A stretch of DNA of 64,000 bases, from NCBI GenBank assembly GCA_900547405.1, contig URGL01000003.1, forward strand, positions 23,965 to 87,964, in the 5' to 3' direction. Source of the DNA: an uncultured Eubacteriales bacterium (lineage in GTDB: Bacteria; Bacillota; Clostridia; Oscillospirales; Oscillospiraceae). The notes under the pieces are model-generated. The model made no database searches, was not told the DNA's origin, and saw only the letters and a list, made by a program, of their open reading frames with translations. The position numbers were made by a program, and so were the translations under genes. This document shows, one piece after another, positions 42,446 through 53,200 of the stretch (position 1 is its first letter; each line of letters starts with the position of its first letter).

Positions 42446-43175
42446 AACGACAACCACCCGCTATGCGGGTGAGCCGGAAAAAGTTCTACTTATGCGTAGA
42501 AAAGAAAAGCCTCCAGTGATAGAGTAGTAGCAGGTTCGCCAACCGCTACAAACAAGATCAAAGGAGGCAGTCCAAATGGACAACAATAGTTTAGCACATA
42601 CGAAATGGAATTGCAAATACCATATTGTTTTTACACCGAAGTATCGTCGACAGATAATCTACAAGAAAATATCATCAGATATCGGTCAAATAGTTAGGAT
42701 GTTATGTGCGAGAAAAGGAGTAGAGATAATAGAGGCGGCAGCAATGCCAGACCATATACACCTATATGTGTCGATACCGCCGAAATACAGTGTATCAGAA
42801 TTTGTAGGATATCTAAAAGGGAAAAGCAGTCTAATGATATTCGACCGGCATGCAAATCTAAAATACAAGTATGGAAATCGGCATTTCTGGTGCAGAGGAT
42901 ACTATGTGGATACAGTGGGGCGTAACGAAAAGACGATAAGGGAATATGTACGGAACCAACTTCAAGAAGACATAGCAAGTGATCAAATATGTATGAAAGA
43001 ATTTACAGACCCGTTTACGGGTGAGCCGGTAACCAAAGGCAAATAATTAGCCGCCCCCGGAAGGGGGCAGCCAGTGATTACTTTGCGGTTGGCGAACCGC
43101 TCGTGCGTCTTAAGACGTAGCTGTATTAGGCCCTTATAGGGCCAGTGCAAGCCACCGGCTTCGCCGGTGGTCCTG
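42446..43175 (+). mobile_element. IS200-type insertion sequence
   Basis: Ends are marked by subterminal hairpins rather than inverted termini, as in the IS200/IS605 family: CACCCGC-TAT-GCGGGTG on the left (about 42456-42472) and CCACCGGC-TTC-GCCGGTGG on the right (about 43150-43168). It carries only tnpA and no tnpB. GGTTCGCCAACCGC (42533-42546) and its reverse complement (43085-43098) flank the gene. Exact cleavage points are not certain. Confidence 0.75.
42576..43046 (+). CDS. tnpA: IS200-family transposase TnpA
   Basis: 156 residues. PDHIHLYV carries the HUH motif (His60, His62), and Tyr124 in IREYVRNQ is the single catalytic tyrosine of this Y1 transposase, which moves single-stranded DNA. 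AAAGGAGG precedes the ATG. The frame is intact, so the copy may be active. Confidence 0.93.
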   Translation: MDNNSLAHTKWNCKYHIVFTPKYRRQIIYKKISSDIGQIVRMLCARKGVEIIEAAAMPDHIHLYVSIPPKYSVSEFVGYLKGKSSLMIFDRHANLKYKYGNRHFWCRGYYVDTVGRNEKTIREYVRNQLQEDIASDQICMKEFTDPFTGEPVTKGK

Positions 43176-43283
43176 ACTTGTTGATGCTCCGCCCCAATCC
43201 CCGCAGGATGCAATTCTGTATCCTGGAAACGCTGCAAAAATGCAGCGGCTGCGCGATTTTTCAAATCGCTGGAAAAGATTTCC

Positions 43284-43311
43284 TTGAACATTCAACAGTA
43301 GATGCTATAAT
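43284..43311 (+). promoter_or_regulatory. Promoter of the YobI-like gene
   Basis: TTGAAC (43284-43289), 16 bp, TATAAT (43306-43311), about 52 bp before the ATG. Confidence 0.6.
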
Positions 43312-43363
43312 ACTATTAATAAATCGTTGCAATGACAAAATTTAACTGTGAGGTGGGAACAAA

Positions 43364-46300
43364 ATGCCAGTCGCAAATCAAAATCGGCCTACCGTTCAGG
43401 AGGCGAATTCTGTGCAGACGGATGCAAAATACCATTTTGAAAAGTTATCTCCAATTGATGATGCAGACATTTCAATATATGAAGATGCCATCGATTTTGC
43501 TTTTTCTAGCCCGGATATAAAAAACATAGCAATTTCCGGTGCATATGGTTCTGGAAAGAGCAGCGTTCTCGCCACTTATAAGAAGAAGCACCCAGAGAAA
43601 CAATTCATTCACATATCCCTTGCTCACTTTGTATCTGATGCAAAAACAGTTGATTCTGACAATACAAAATCAAATCCTTCTCAACCAACTCAAGAGATAT
43701 TGTCCGCCAATAGCTCAGATGAATCTGTATTGGAAGGAAAAATTCTGAATCAATTAATACATCAGATAGAGGACCAGAATATTCCCCAAACAAAATTTAG
43801 GATCAAGAATTCTTTGTCAAACAAACAGGTGCGAAATTATTCTATCGAAATTATTGTTTTTTTCTTGTCACTCATGCACCTGGTATTGTCTCACACTTGG
43901 ATTGATTTCGTAAGTACCTTTCCTGAAAACAGCATTTTAAGAAGCATACTTTCCCTCAGCACCACACCGCTCTCATTCTTTATTAGCGGTTGCATCGGAC
44001 TTGTAATATTGTCTTTCTACGTATATGCCTCTGTGAAGAAGCAACGGTTCAAGGCAACGATACGAAAGCTAAGTCTTCAAGGTAACGACATTGAGCTTTT
44101 CGAAAATAGCACGGATTCTTTCTTTGATAAATACCTCAATGAGGTGTTGTATCTGTTTGAAAACGCGGATGTCGATGGCATAGTTTTTGAAGACATGGAT
44201 AGATATGAGTTGGAAGGGATATTTGAAAGGTTACGTGAGGTGAATACCTTAGCAAATATCCGGCTCAGCAATAAGGGAAAGCCGTTGATTCGTTTTGTAT
44301 TTCTCTTGCGAGATGATTTATTCGTTTCAAAGGATCGAACCAAGTTCTTTGACTATATCATTCCAGTTGTTCCAGTAGTTGATAGCTCCAATTCTTATGA
44401 TCAGTTGATAGGACATATAGAGAAAAATGGATTCCGCAACAGATTTAAAGAGGGGTTCTTGCAGGGGCTATCTCTGTACATTGATGACATGCGGCTACTG
44501 AAGAATATCTGCAACGAGTTTGTGATTTATTACAGTAGGCTGGAGTCAACGGAATTGGACCCCAAAAAAATGCTGGCAATCATCACTTACAAAAATATTT
44601 TTCCACGAGATTTTAGTCAGCTACAAATGAATCTGGGTTTTGTCTTTTCGCTTTTCGCAAGCAAAGTAGATATCATTAAAAAGAGAACGGAATCTTTGCA
44701 GCAGGAGATTGAGAAGATTGATACATCTATTCGGGCAGCCCAAAAGGAGCACTTGATTTCATTACGAGAAATTGACGCTGTTTATATTGACCGATACTTT
44801 TCAAGCTACAATGTCTACCACTATGACGATCAATCTCTAACCGATTGGCTAACAAGAAATCTGGGAAGCGACGTTAGGAAAGAGTACAAGGATAGGAGAG
44901 AGAATTTAATCGAAAAATTGTCTGTTGGTATCCAAGAGTTGGAAAAACAAAAAGGACTTCTTGAGAAAGATATTTTGAGAATGAATCAATTAAAGCTGTC
45001 TGAACTCGTCAGTAGGGAGAATATTGATGAGGTGTTTTCTATCTCGAGTAAAAATGCGTTGGGGGAAACAAATGACTATCAGGATGTCAAAAGAAGTCAG
45101 TATTTTAATCTTCTCAAATATCTTATCCGAAATGGGTACATTGATGAGTCTTATGCTGACTACATGACATATTTCTATCCAAATAGCTTAACAACAGTTG
45201 ATAAGGTATTTCTCCAAAGTGTTGCAAACAAAGCAGCTAAAGATTTCTATTACGAATTAAGGAAACCAGATTTAGTCCTTGCAAAACTCAACCTTAGGGA
45301 CTTTGATGAGGAAGAAACACTTAATTTCTCACTATTAGCATATATGCTAACTGAACCGAAGGCACAGGAGGCTTTGAAACGGATGATTACTCAGATTCGG
45401 CTGGGAAAACGTTTCGATTTCGTCTCTCAATACTTGTACACAACAAAGGCTAAGGCAGAATTCGTTAGGTGCCTAAATGCGCTGTGGCCAGATTTCTTTG
45501 CATCAGTGTTGGAAAATCATGCTATTTCCGAAAGACAGATTTGGATGTATTCACATGAAATCCTGGAGTATTGCTCATCTGACGTCATTAGAGCGACAAA
45601 TATAGAAAATTGCCTAACTGATTTCATTGCATCACAACCAGATTATCTGAAGGTTGAATCGGTTGATGTATCTGCATTGGTGCAAGGGTTGATTTTGCTG
45701 AACGTTAAATTTAAGGAGATAGGTTACCCAGATGTAAATGAACGACTTTTTAATCAGGTATACAGGAAATCATTGTACGAACTTAATTTTAAGAACATCT
45801 GCACGATGCTTTCTTATGATTATGGAATTGATGATACTGAGGAAGTCCGCCACCGTAGCTACTCGTATATAATCGAAAAGTGTAATACACCGCTCTACCG
45901 TTATGTGCAGGATGAAATTAAGGCATACATGGAGGCTATGCTCGATTTTTGTGGTAAATACATTACGGATTCGGAGCCAGCTGCATTAGATTTACTAAAT
46001 AATTCCAACATTCCCGATGAGCAAAAACAGCATTATATTGAGAAGCTGAAATCAAAACTTCCATTATTAAATGACATAGAGGAATACTCACTTTGGTCTG
46101 CACTGATACAGAATGAATGCATCGAATTTTCGGAGAAAAACATTTTTAGCTATTGGTCCCATACAAAATCTTTTGACGATGTATTGGTGAATTATATCAA
46201 TAACAGCGAAAGAAATGTGGATTTCAATTTCCTTGAAGATATTGATGATAATACGAAGTCCAAGATATTTAATCAGGTTGTTCGGTGTACAGACTTAAAA

Positions 46301-47107
46301 GATGAAAAGTACATAAGTATGCTTGCTTCTTTGGATCTGGTTTACGAAAACGGGTTTAGCATACGTAATATCCCAAGCAAAAAGATGAAGCTGCTTATTG
46401 ATTATGGCATTCTCCACATGACAGAAAAAGTTTTGAAAGATATCCGTGCAAACTACCCAGACGTGCAATATTATTTCATCCAAAAAAATCTGGACGTATA
46501 TCTCGACATTATGACAACATCGCTCATTTTACAAGAGGAAGTTTTGGAAATCCTAAGTTGGGACCTGCCAGACGAGAAAAAGCTAGCACTTCTTCAGCTG
46601 ACCGATGAGCCGGTTTCGATTGTTGGCAAAGGCTACACGCTACGAGTTACAATGTACATTCTTGAAAATCTTCTTGATCTTGAAGATATCCCGAGTCTAT
46701 ACCAGGACTTTCAAGAACTGCCGTTGGAAATTCAAGAATTTATTGTTCATTACGCAGAAAATCATATTGATTCAATAATCGGCGGTGAAATACAAGCATC
46801 TGACCAACTTGAACTAAAACTGTTAGCTTCTAATCATCTTGATGAAGACGAGAAAACCGGGCTGATATTGACTATGATTCCTGAAGTATCAAAGGAAAAA
46901 TGTAAAAAGTGTTTTGAAATCGCCGGGCGGGCAGAGTTCGCTAAAATATTCGAGAAATATGCAAAGCCAAAGATTTTGAAAGCAGGTCTGAATAAGGCTA
47001 TTCTTGATGCATTGATAAGTAGAGGATGGTTGTATGATTATCATGATAATCAACATGACGGAGACTACTATTCAGTGCGTAGGAATGAGCCAAATAAGAA
47101 ATCATAG
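43364..47107 (+). CDS. YobI-like large P-loop NTPase with two membrane helices (defence candidate)
   Basis: 1,247 residues. The N-terminal YobI-type P-loop domain has LSPIDDADISIYEDAIDF, Walker A SGAYGSGKSS (58-67) and Walker B IVFEDMD (about 273-279). Two hydrophobic helices (about 161-177 and 203-223) are inserted between them, as in KAP-like NTPases. A coiled coil (about 440-560) and a long alpha-helical region fill the rest. GAGGTG precedes the ATG by 8 nt. The gene is alone between its promoter and a strong terminator, is clearly AT-richer than its neighbours, and lies between an IS and a relaxase gene. This is the pattern of a cargo gene; an antiphage role is inference. Confidence 0.85.
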   Translation: MPVANQNRPTVQEANSVQTDAKYHFEKLSPIDDADISIYEDAIDFAFSSPDIKNIAISGAYGSGKSSVLATYKKKHPEKQFIHISLAHFVSDAKTVDSDNTKSNPSQPTQEILSANSSDESVLEGKILNQLIHQIEDQNIPQTKFRIKNSLSNKQVRNYSIEIIVFFLSLMHLVLSHTWIDFVSTFPENSILRSILSLSTTPLSFFISGCIGLVILSFYVYASVKKQRFKATIRKLSLQGNDIELFENSTDSFFDKYLNEVLYLFENADVDGIVFEDMDRYELEGIFERLREVNTLANIRLSNKGKPLIRFVFLLRDDLFVSKDRTKFFDYIIPVVPVVDSSNSYDQLIGHIEKNGFRNRFKEGFLQGLSLYIDDMRLLKNICNEFVIYYSRLESTELDPKKMLAIITYKNIFPRDFSQLQMNLGFVFSLFASKVDIIKKRTESLQQEIEKIDTSIRAAQKEHLISLREIDAVYIDRYFSSYNVYHYDDQSLTDWLTRNLGSDVRKEYKDRRENLIEKLSVGIQELEKQKGLLEKDILRMNQLKLSELVSRENIDEVFSISSKNALGETNDYQDVKRSQYFNLLKYLIRNGYIDESYADYMTYFYPNSLTTVDKVFLQSVANKAAKDFYYELRKPDLVLAKLNLRDFDEEETLNFSLLAYMLTEPKAQEALKRMITQIRLGKRFDFVSQYLYTTKAKAEFVRCLNALWPDFFASVLENHAISERQIWMYSHEILEYCSSDVIRATNIENCLTDFIASQPDYLKVESVDVSALVQGLILLNVKFKEIGYPDVNERLFNQVYRKSLYELNFKNICTMLSYDYGIDDTEEVRHRSYSYIIEKCNTPLYRYVQDEIKAYMEAMLDFCGKYITDSEPAALDLLNNSNIPDEQKQHYIEKLKSKLPLLNDIEEYSLWSALIQNECIEFSEKNIFSYWSHTKSFDDVLVNYINNSERNVDFNFLEDIDDNTKSKIFNQVVRCTDLKDEKYISMLASLDLVYENGFSIRNIPSKKMKLLIDYGILHMTEKVLKDIRANYPDVQYYFIQKNLDVYLDIMTTSLILQEEVLEILSWDLPDEKKLALLQLTDEPVSIVGKGYTLRVTMYILENLLDLEDIPSLYQDFQELPLEIQEFIVHYAENHIDSIIGGEIQASDQLELKLLASNHLDEDEKTGLILTMIPEVSKEKCKKCFEIAGRAEFAKIFEKYAKPKILKAGLNKAILDALISRGWLYDYHDNQHDGDYYSVRRNEPNKKS

Positions 47108-47125
47108 GTAATCGAAGTATGTTCA

Positions 47126-47166
47126 ACGCTGCCCCAAGAAGCATCCATTTCTTGGGGCAGCGTTTT
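47126..47166. terminator. Terminator of the YobI-like gene and of the convergent relaxase operon
   Basis: ACGCTGCCCCAAGAA pairs with TTCTTGGGGCAGCGT around a short loop, with T4 on the plus strand. Confidence 0.85.
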
Positions 47167-47178
47167 AGGCATATACAT

Positions 47179-48588
47179 TCAAAGATAAGTATGGTGCTCA
47201 CCTTTTTCGGATTTCACCTTCTCCGCTTCCAAAATCCAATCTATATTTGCCTTGGCAGTTTGCAGAGAACGCATCTCATCTCTGGCCATTTGGAAATTCG
47301 CATACATGGCTTTTTTCTCAGACAGAAGCTGGGCATATTCCGCTTGCAGGCTCTTGACGGTGGGCAGTTTTTTCAGCCTCTGCTCATCAAAAAACTGCTT
47401 TGCTGCCCTGTGCAGAAGGATTTCGGGTTCATGTTCAGAAAGAAATCTTTTAGAATACCCCGCTTTCCGATAGGCCACATAAACGTCACGGGTCTTGGCG
47501 TAGTTGATGATATGTTGCTGCATGATCTTGATTTCTGCCATCCGCTGCTCTTTGACTTTTATATCCGTAGAGAGCGTCCGATATTGAGAAGTAGCGGCTA
47601 CCGCCTTTTCATCAAGAACGCCACGGTCCAGCAGACCGTTTTCTTCCAGGTAGATCAGCGTTTGGGACAGCTGCTTCAAATTGAAGTTCTTCGCCCACCG
47701 AGCATAACCGGCTCCCTTGCCCTCCTGGAGTTTGGCCTGAATGTCAATCAGCAGACTGCCGCTGGGTCTGGTGGAAACCTCCATGACCCGTTTCTTTTTC
47801 GGCGTATGGTTCCTGGCTCCGGAAATAATGGCACGGAGCGCATCCGGGGTATAATTCTCGCCCAGAGTGTCCATGCGGATAAAACGCTTCTGGCCATCTC
47901 CAAACAAGGAGGGTACTTTGCCGCCTTTGACCTGATACCCGGATTGACGCAGCAGTTCCAGCAGTTCCTCAAAGCTCTGGGGCTTTTTTACTAGAGCTTC
48001 ATCAATGGCATAGCAAATCCGTTCCCGGTGGGAGGGCTTCTTCTGGTTGCCCAGCCATTTGTCGTAGGTCTGGCCTTTGCCCTTGGGGTCGGCCACAATG
48101 GAATATCCGTTCTCAACGCAGATGGTATCGTTCAGGCGGCGCACCGCTCTGGTGCTGCCCCAGAAATTCCGAAATTTGCGCTGTTCATCTAGAGCGGTAG
48201 AGTTCCAAATGATGTGATTATGGACGTGGGCCTTATCATTGTGCGTACAGACGATGTAGGCATGGTTGCCTTTCGTGAATCGCCGTGCCAGCTCACAGCC
48301 CAGGCGATTGGCTTCCTCCGGCGTGATCTCGCCGGGACGGAAAGACTGGCGCAGGTGGTAGGCAATCACATCATCCGCACCTCGTACCCTACCAGTGTTT
48401 CGGACGTACTGCTGCTTGGAAAAGAGAAATTCGCTGTCGGCAACCCGGCTGTCACATTGCCAGCTGGTGATCAGCCTCCCATTGTCTGTCTTTCCCGGAT
48501 TTTCAACATAATCTATAATCGCGGCGATTGCGGTTCCGGTAGTACGCCCCTTGCCAACGTGTAAAGGCATGAGCCGCGTAGTTGCCAT
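47179..48588 (-). CDS. MobA/VirD2-like relaxase
   Basis: 469 residues. HVHNHIIWN (His121, His123, His125) is the metal-binding HUH motif, and Tyr27 in DYVENPGKT is the expected nicking tyrosine of the Tn1549/CTn-type MobP relaxases. The C-terminal third is helical. The enzyme nicks oriT and pilots the strand into the recipient. GGAGGG precedes the ATG. A hairpin separates it from the CD1845-like gene upstream. Confidence 0.92.
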   Translation of the reverse strand: MATTRLMPLHVGKGRTTGTAIAAIIDYVENPGKTDNGRLITSWQCDSRVADSEFLFSKQQYVRNTGRVRGADDVIAYHLRQSFRPGEITPEEANRLGCELARRFTKGNHAYIVCTHNDKAHVHNHIIWNSTALDEQRKFRNFWGSTRAVRRLNDTICVENGYSIVADPKGKGQTYDKWLGNQKKPSHRERICYAIDEALVKKPQSFEELLELLRQSGYQVKGGKVPSLFGDGQKRFIRMDTLGENYTPDALRAIISGARNHTPKKKRVMEVSTRPSGSLLIDIQAKLQEGKGAGYARWAKNFNLKQLSQTLIYLEENGLLDRGVLDEKAVAATSQYRTLSTDIKVKEQRMAEIKIMQQHIINYAKTRDVYVAYRKAGYSKRFLSEHEPEILLHRAAKQFFDEQRLKKLPTVKSLQAEYAQLLSEKKAMYANFQMARDEMRSLQTAKANIDWILEAEKVKSEKGEHHTYL

Positions 48589-48611
48589 AAGCTACCCTCC
48601 TTACAAGAAAA

Positions 48612-48638
48612 GCCCCGGTGCCGTAACGACACCGGAGC
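48612..48638 (-). terminator. Attenuator-like hairpin upstream of the relaxase gene
   Basis: CTCCGGTGTCG pairs with CGGCACCGGGG (imperfect), followed on the minus strand by TTTTCTT. It may limit relaxase expression relative to the gene before it. Confidence 0.6.
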
Positions 48639-48643
48639 AGGAA

Positions 48644-48925
48644 TCAGATGGATTTGATGAAATGAGAGATGCCTTGAAGCGCACTGAGAATCCCTACCGC
48701 AAGCATTGGCAGGCCCATCGGGCTGATGAGAAAAGCAATGACCAAAAGAATAATTCCGTTCTTTGGGGAGTATGTAGCCAGAACCAGCACTCCAAGAAGC
48801 GCAATGATACTGCTGGCGATTCGGAAAAGCACTGTCGAGCAGGAGATGATCCCCACGCAGGCAAGGGTGAACAGGTCGATGGTTAGAACGATTGGCGCAG
48901 TCAGTAATTTGAGTATCCATTTCAT
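48644..48925 (-). CDS. CD1845-like small membrane protein
   Basis: 93 residues with about three hydrophobic helices, starting MKWILKLLTAPIVL. The family is a regular neighbour of relaxase genes in Tn1549-like elements. The ATG at 48925 has AGGAGG upstream. Its role in transfer is not known. Confidence 0.8.
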   Translation of the reverse strand: MKWILKLLTAPIVLTIDLFTLACVGIISCSTVLFRIASSIIALLGVLVLATYSPKNGIILLVIAFLISPMGLPMLAVGILSALQGISHFIKSI

Positions 48926-48949
48926 AGGGCATACCTCCTTTGCGCATTC

Positions 48950-48978
48950 ATTATACGGACAGCGCAAACGCAATGCAA
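48950..48978 (-). promoter_or_regulatory. Promoter of the CD1845/relaxase unit
   Basis: TTGCAT (48973-48978), 17 bp, TATAAT (48950-48955) in the 68 nt gap after mobC. An origin of transfer often lies near here, but no nick site can be assigned. Confidence 0.6.
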
Positions 48979-48993
48979 GGATATGGCAAGAGA

Positions 48994-49323
48994 TTATAGC
49001 TTGGACAGCTTATCCAGAATTAGCTGGGCAGCACCCCACAAGCGTTCCTGGTTCTGGTGAATGTCCTCCAGGTCAGCATCATAGATTCTCCCGGTTTCGT
49101 GAACACGCTTTGTAAGCTGATTGAGGTTGTTGCTGGAATAACGAAGCAAAGAAACAAGCTCTTTCAGTTCTGGTAATTCCAGCTTGACTACATATCCGTC
49201 AATGGCCATTTTTCGCATGAAAGCCGAAAAATTAGAGGTCCCCAGCTGACCCATTTTTCCCTGAATCAAACGCATTTCTTCAGGTGAAAACCGGACGGCT
49301 TTTATGATTTCTTTTTCAGTCAC
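48994..49323 (-). CDS. mobC: MobC-like relaxosome accessory protein
   Basis: 109 residues from a GTG start with GGAG 8 nt upstream and 2 nt after the previous stop. KAVRFSPEEMRLIQ at the N-terminus is a ribbon-helix-helix-like strand and helix; SSNNLNQLTKRVHETG is the conserved MobC motif. It helps the relaxase open oriT. Confidence 0.88.
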   Translation of the reverse strand: MTEKEIIKAVRFSPEEMRLIQGKMGQLGTSNFSAFMRKMAIDGYVVKLELPELKELVSLLRYSSNNLNQLTKRVHETGRIYDADLEDIHQNQERLWGAAQLILDKLSKL

Positions 49324-49325
49324 AT

Positions 49326-50153
49326 TTACCGCTCCTGCCCATGGAAATTCGCCGAAATTTTCGGCGAATTTTTTGTGGGCTGCTTTTGCAGCTTGTCCAG
49401 TACAGAGGGTTTGACAGTTTTCTCCTGCTGTCGGGAAAGCTCTTTGCGAAAGGCATTCACAAATAAATCCGTCAACCCCGGATGACTGTTTACGATAAGA
49501 TAGACATTCCGGTCTCCGCCCCAGGCATCTGGATTCTTCTGAATGGGGATTGATTTCGCCCAATCCTTATTGCTGGGAGAAATCCGTCCGTCATGATCTT
49601 TTTGCTGAACGGTGTTGGCGAGAATGTACATAGTCCTCTCTACACCAAAGGCATTTACGACTTCTGTAACCGCAGCCTTTCCGTCCAGACTGTAGCCGCT
49701 GTAATGGCCACGGATGGCATCTTCAATGGCTTGCTTGCAGGCCATATTCGCTTCATTGGAAGCCCGGTACTGCTCCAGCTCCCCATGCTCATGTGCATAG
49801 GTTCCGGATTGCGTATACACCGGCATTTCTCTGAGCATGCGTCGCTGTTCTTCCAGAATCATGTCCGCTCTGTTTTCAAGACAGTCCCAAACCGTCTCCA
49901 TGTGGCCCGTTTCCAGCTTTTCAAAATCTCTGAAAACATCTGCCAGTGGGCTGGGGGATTTCATCAGCGCATCCGCCTGGGCATCTGACAGATCGTGGTA
50001 TTCCAGCGACAGTAGAATATCCTCCCGAATGGTGTACTCATAAGCGTGATTCAGAATTTCCTCCGGGGGCTGATCTTTCAGCCAGTCCCGAAAGGTTTCC
50101 TGCTCGGCAAACATTTTCTGATACAGTGCCGTGTTGTGTTCTTCGTTGGTCAT
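49326..50153 (-). CDS. DUF3848/DUF3849-type mobile-element protein
   Basis: 275 residues. The N-terminal half (TALYQKMFAEQETFRDWL and HAYEYTIREDILL) looks like DUF3848, and the second half (ANMACKQAIEDAIRGHY to LFVNAFRKELS) like DUF3849, both found on Tn1549-like elements. It ends with KPSVLDKLQKQP, a tail shared with other proteins of this element. Its ATG overlaps the expected stop of the giant gene upstream (TAATG), showing translational coupling. Confidence 0.82.
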   Translation of the reverse strand: MTNEEHNTALYQKMFAEQETFRDWLKDQPPEEILNHAYEYTIREDILLSLEYHDLSDAQADALMKSPSPLADVFRDFEKLETGHMETVWDCLENRADMILEEQRRMLREMPVYTQSGTYAHEHGELEQYRASNEANMACKQAIEDAIRGHYSGYSLDGKAAVTEVVNAFGVERTMYILANTVQQKDHDGRISPSNKDWAKSIPIQKNPDAWGGDRNVYLIVNSHPGLTDLFVNAFRKELSRQQEKTVKPSVLDKLQKQPTKNSPKISANFHGQER

Positions 50154-50223
50154 TATCGTACCTCCTCATGGTGTTTCCTCTGCTTTCGGCTGCTTTCCTG
50201 ACTGGGGGGCGTTCTTAGTCTGC

Positions 50224-53200
50224 TCAGTACCGAGGGACGGCTGGATTTGGGGATGACCTGTTCCTGCCCAGCTCTGCCTGATAGCGGAGCTTTCCCTGCA
50301 TGGTCAGAACAAACTTCTTTCCGAAATTCTCCAGGGTGACAGACATGGCAAAGCCCCGATAGCTGCCGATTTCCACCGGGTCCAGACCGGTGGCCTGTTT
50401 GGCGGCTTCCATCAGGGCTGCACCGGCATTTTCCCGCTCCAAAAGGTTATCTGTGAGAACCGTCATTCCGGCGAAACCGCCGTCGGGGTGGGGGTGTGCA
50501 GAGAGGGTCTGCATATCCGCTTTCAGGGATTCCATCTGTTCCTTCATTTTGGCGATTTCAGCAGGGAAGGAGCGAATCAGACTGTCCTCTAACCGGAACT
50601 GCTTGGTCTTGTAGTCAGCCTTCATAATTTTCAGCCGTGCCACATCCACATCCAGGTCCATGCGTTCCTTGATCCGTGGATCACCGGCGCACAGGGCCTT
50701 GATTTCCGCAAAGGACAGGGCAACCTCATCTACATCCTCACAGGAACGGACTGGATTCTTGCTGGACATGATCTGGGAGATAAACTTCTGCTTGTTTTCC
50801 ACCGTCTGCCAGAGGTAGGCATCAAAGGTTCCTTCTGTCACATAGCGGAACACATGAACTTTTTCGTTCTGATTTCCCTGACGCTCAATGCGGCCTTTTC
50901 GCTGTGCCAAATCACCGGGACGCCAGGGACAATCCAAATCATGGATCGCCACAAGCCGGTCCTGGACGTTGGTGCCGGCACCCATTTTTGCGGTGCTGCC
51001 CAGCAGAACACGAACCTGACCGGAGCGGACCTTTCCGAACAGCTCTTTCTTTTTGGCTTCGGAATTGGCATCGTGGATAAATGCGATCTGCTCCGGGGGA
51101 ACCCCCTGGGCAATCAGCTTGGAACGAATATCCTCATAGACGGTAAAGGGTTTCGCAATGCCGCTATGGGGATCAAGTGCCGTGGCTTTGGCTTTCACCG
51201 CAGCTTTGGGTGTGGAAACGTCACAGAACACCAGCTGCGTCAGCTTGTCCGCTTCGCTGTCTCTCCACACTTGCAGAATATTTCCAACGCAGAGATTGAC
51301 CTTGCTTTCGGGATCGTCCGGGAAAGCGGGGTTGATGATCCGCTGGTCAAGCCCCAGCTTCCGTCCGTCGCTGGTTATCTTCAGCATATTGTCAATATCC
51401 GGGGAAACGGAACCACTGTGAATCAGGGCTGCACGTTCGGAAAGCTCCTGAACAAGTTTTTGCTGAACCTCGCTGGGTTTGGCTGCAACGTTGTGGTATT
51501 CCACCTCCGGAACAGGAAGGTGCAGCTGATCCGCAGTCTTAATATCCGCAACCTCCCGGAAAATGTTCATCAGTTCCGGCAGATTAAAGAAGCGGCTGAA
51601 CCGTGTCCGGGGGCGGTAACCCTTTCCCTCCGGTGCCAATTCCAAGGCAGTAACGGTTTCACCAAACCGGGATGCCCAGCAGTCGAAGTGAATCATCCCC
51701 ATCTCCTGCAAACGGTCATACTGCAAATACCTCTGCATGGTGTACAGCTCCGTCATGGAATTGGATACCGGCGTACCCGTGGCAAAAATCACGCCCCGAT
51801 TTCCGGTGAGTTCATCCATGTATCGGCACTTGGCGAACATATCGCTGGACTTCTGGGCATCCGAGGTGGAGAGACCGGCCACATTCTGCATTTTCGTATA
51901 GAGGAATAAATTCTTGTAGGAATGTGCCTCGTCCACAAACAGCCGGTCAATGCCCAGCTCCTCGAAAGTCACGACATCGTCTTTTTTATCATTTGCCTGA
52001 AGCTTTTCAAGCCGGGCTTCCAGGCTGCGCTTGGCTCTCTCCAACTGTTTGATGGAGAACCGTTCTGCGTTGTTTGACCGGAGTTCTGATATGCCCAAAG
52101 TGATTTCCTCAATCTGATCTTCCAGCAGCGCCTCCTGCCGTTCCTGGCTGATGGGGATTTTCTCAAATTGGGAGTGGCCGATAATCACCGCATCATAATC
52201 TCCGGTGGCGATTCGAGCGCAAAACTTCTTCCGGCTTCTGGTTTCAAAGTCTTTCTGCTTTGTGACCAGAATGTTGGCAGAGGGGTAGAGCCGCAAAAAC
52301 TCCGAGGCCCACTGTTCCGTAAGGTGATTGGGAACAACAAACAGGGATTTCCGGCAAAGCCCCAGCCGTTTGGCCTCCATGGCAGCCCCCACCATTTCAA
52401 AAGTCTTGCCCGCACCTACTTCATGTGCCAGCAGCGTATTTCCGCCGTAAAGCACATGAGCAATGGCATTGCGCTGATGCTCCCGGAGGCGGATCTCCGG
52501 GTTCATGCCTGCAAAGACAATGTGGCTGCCGTCATATTCCCGTGGCCGGATGCTGTTCATTTCCTGGTTGTACTGTTCCACCAAAGACTGCCGCCGGGTG
52601 GGGTCCGCCCAAATCCAGTCTTTGAAAGCATCCCGGATGAGTTGCTGTTTCTGCTGGGCCAGGGTGGTCTGCTTTCCATTCAGCACCCGTTTGGGCTTGC
52701 CGTGCTCATCCTCAACGGTATCATACACGCGTACATCCCGGAGATTCAGCGAATCTTCCAGAATTTCATAGGCACTGACATAATCTGTGCCGTAGGTATT
52801 CCAAGCAGCAACATCGTTGCCTGAGATATTGCGTTTGTTGGAAATATTCCAGGCGGCAGTGTAGGGGGAGTATTCCACATGGATGGAACGGCGGAGATAA
52901 TAGGGGGTGTCCAGCAATTCATACATAAACTGCTGAATATAGGCTTTGTCAATCCAGGTGGCACCCAGCCGCACCTCGATTTCCGAGGCTTCCAGGTCCT
53001 TGGGCTGGGCGGCCCGGAGGGCTTCCACGTTGCTTCGGTACATAGGGTTCTCTGCGGCAGCCGTTTCTGCATCTTTCAGCTTCTGCCGCACATTGCCGGA
53101 AAGATATTCGTCAGCTGTGACCCATCCGGCGTAATCTTCCAGTGCGCCCCGCTTGGGATCGTGGAAGATGACACCTTGCAGGTCGGCGGTCAACTCGTCT

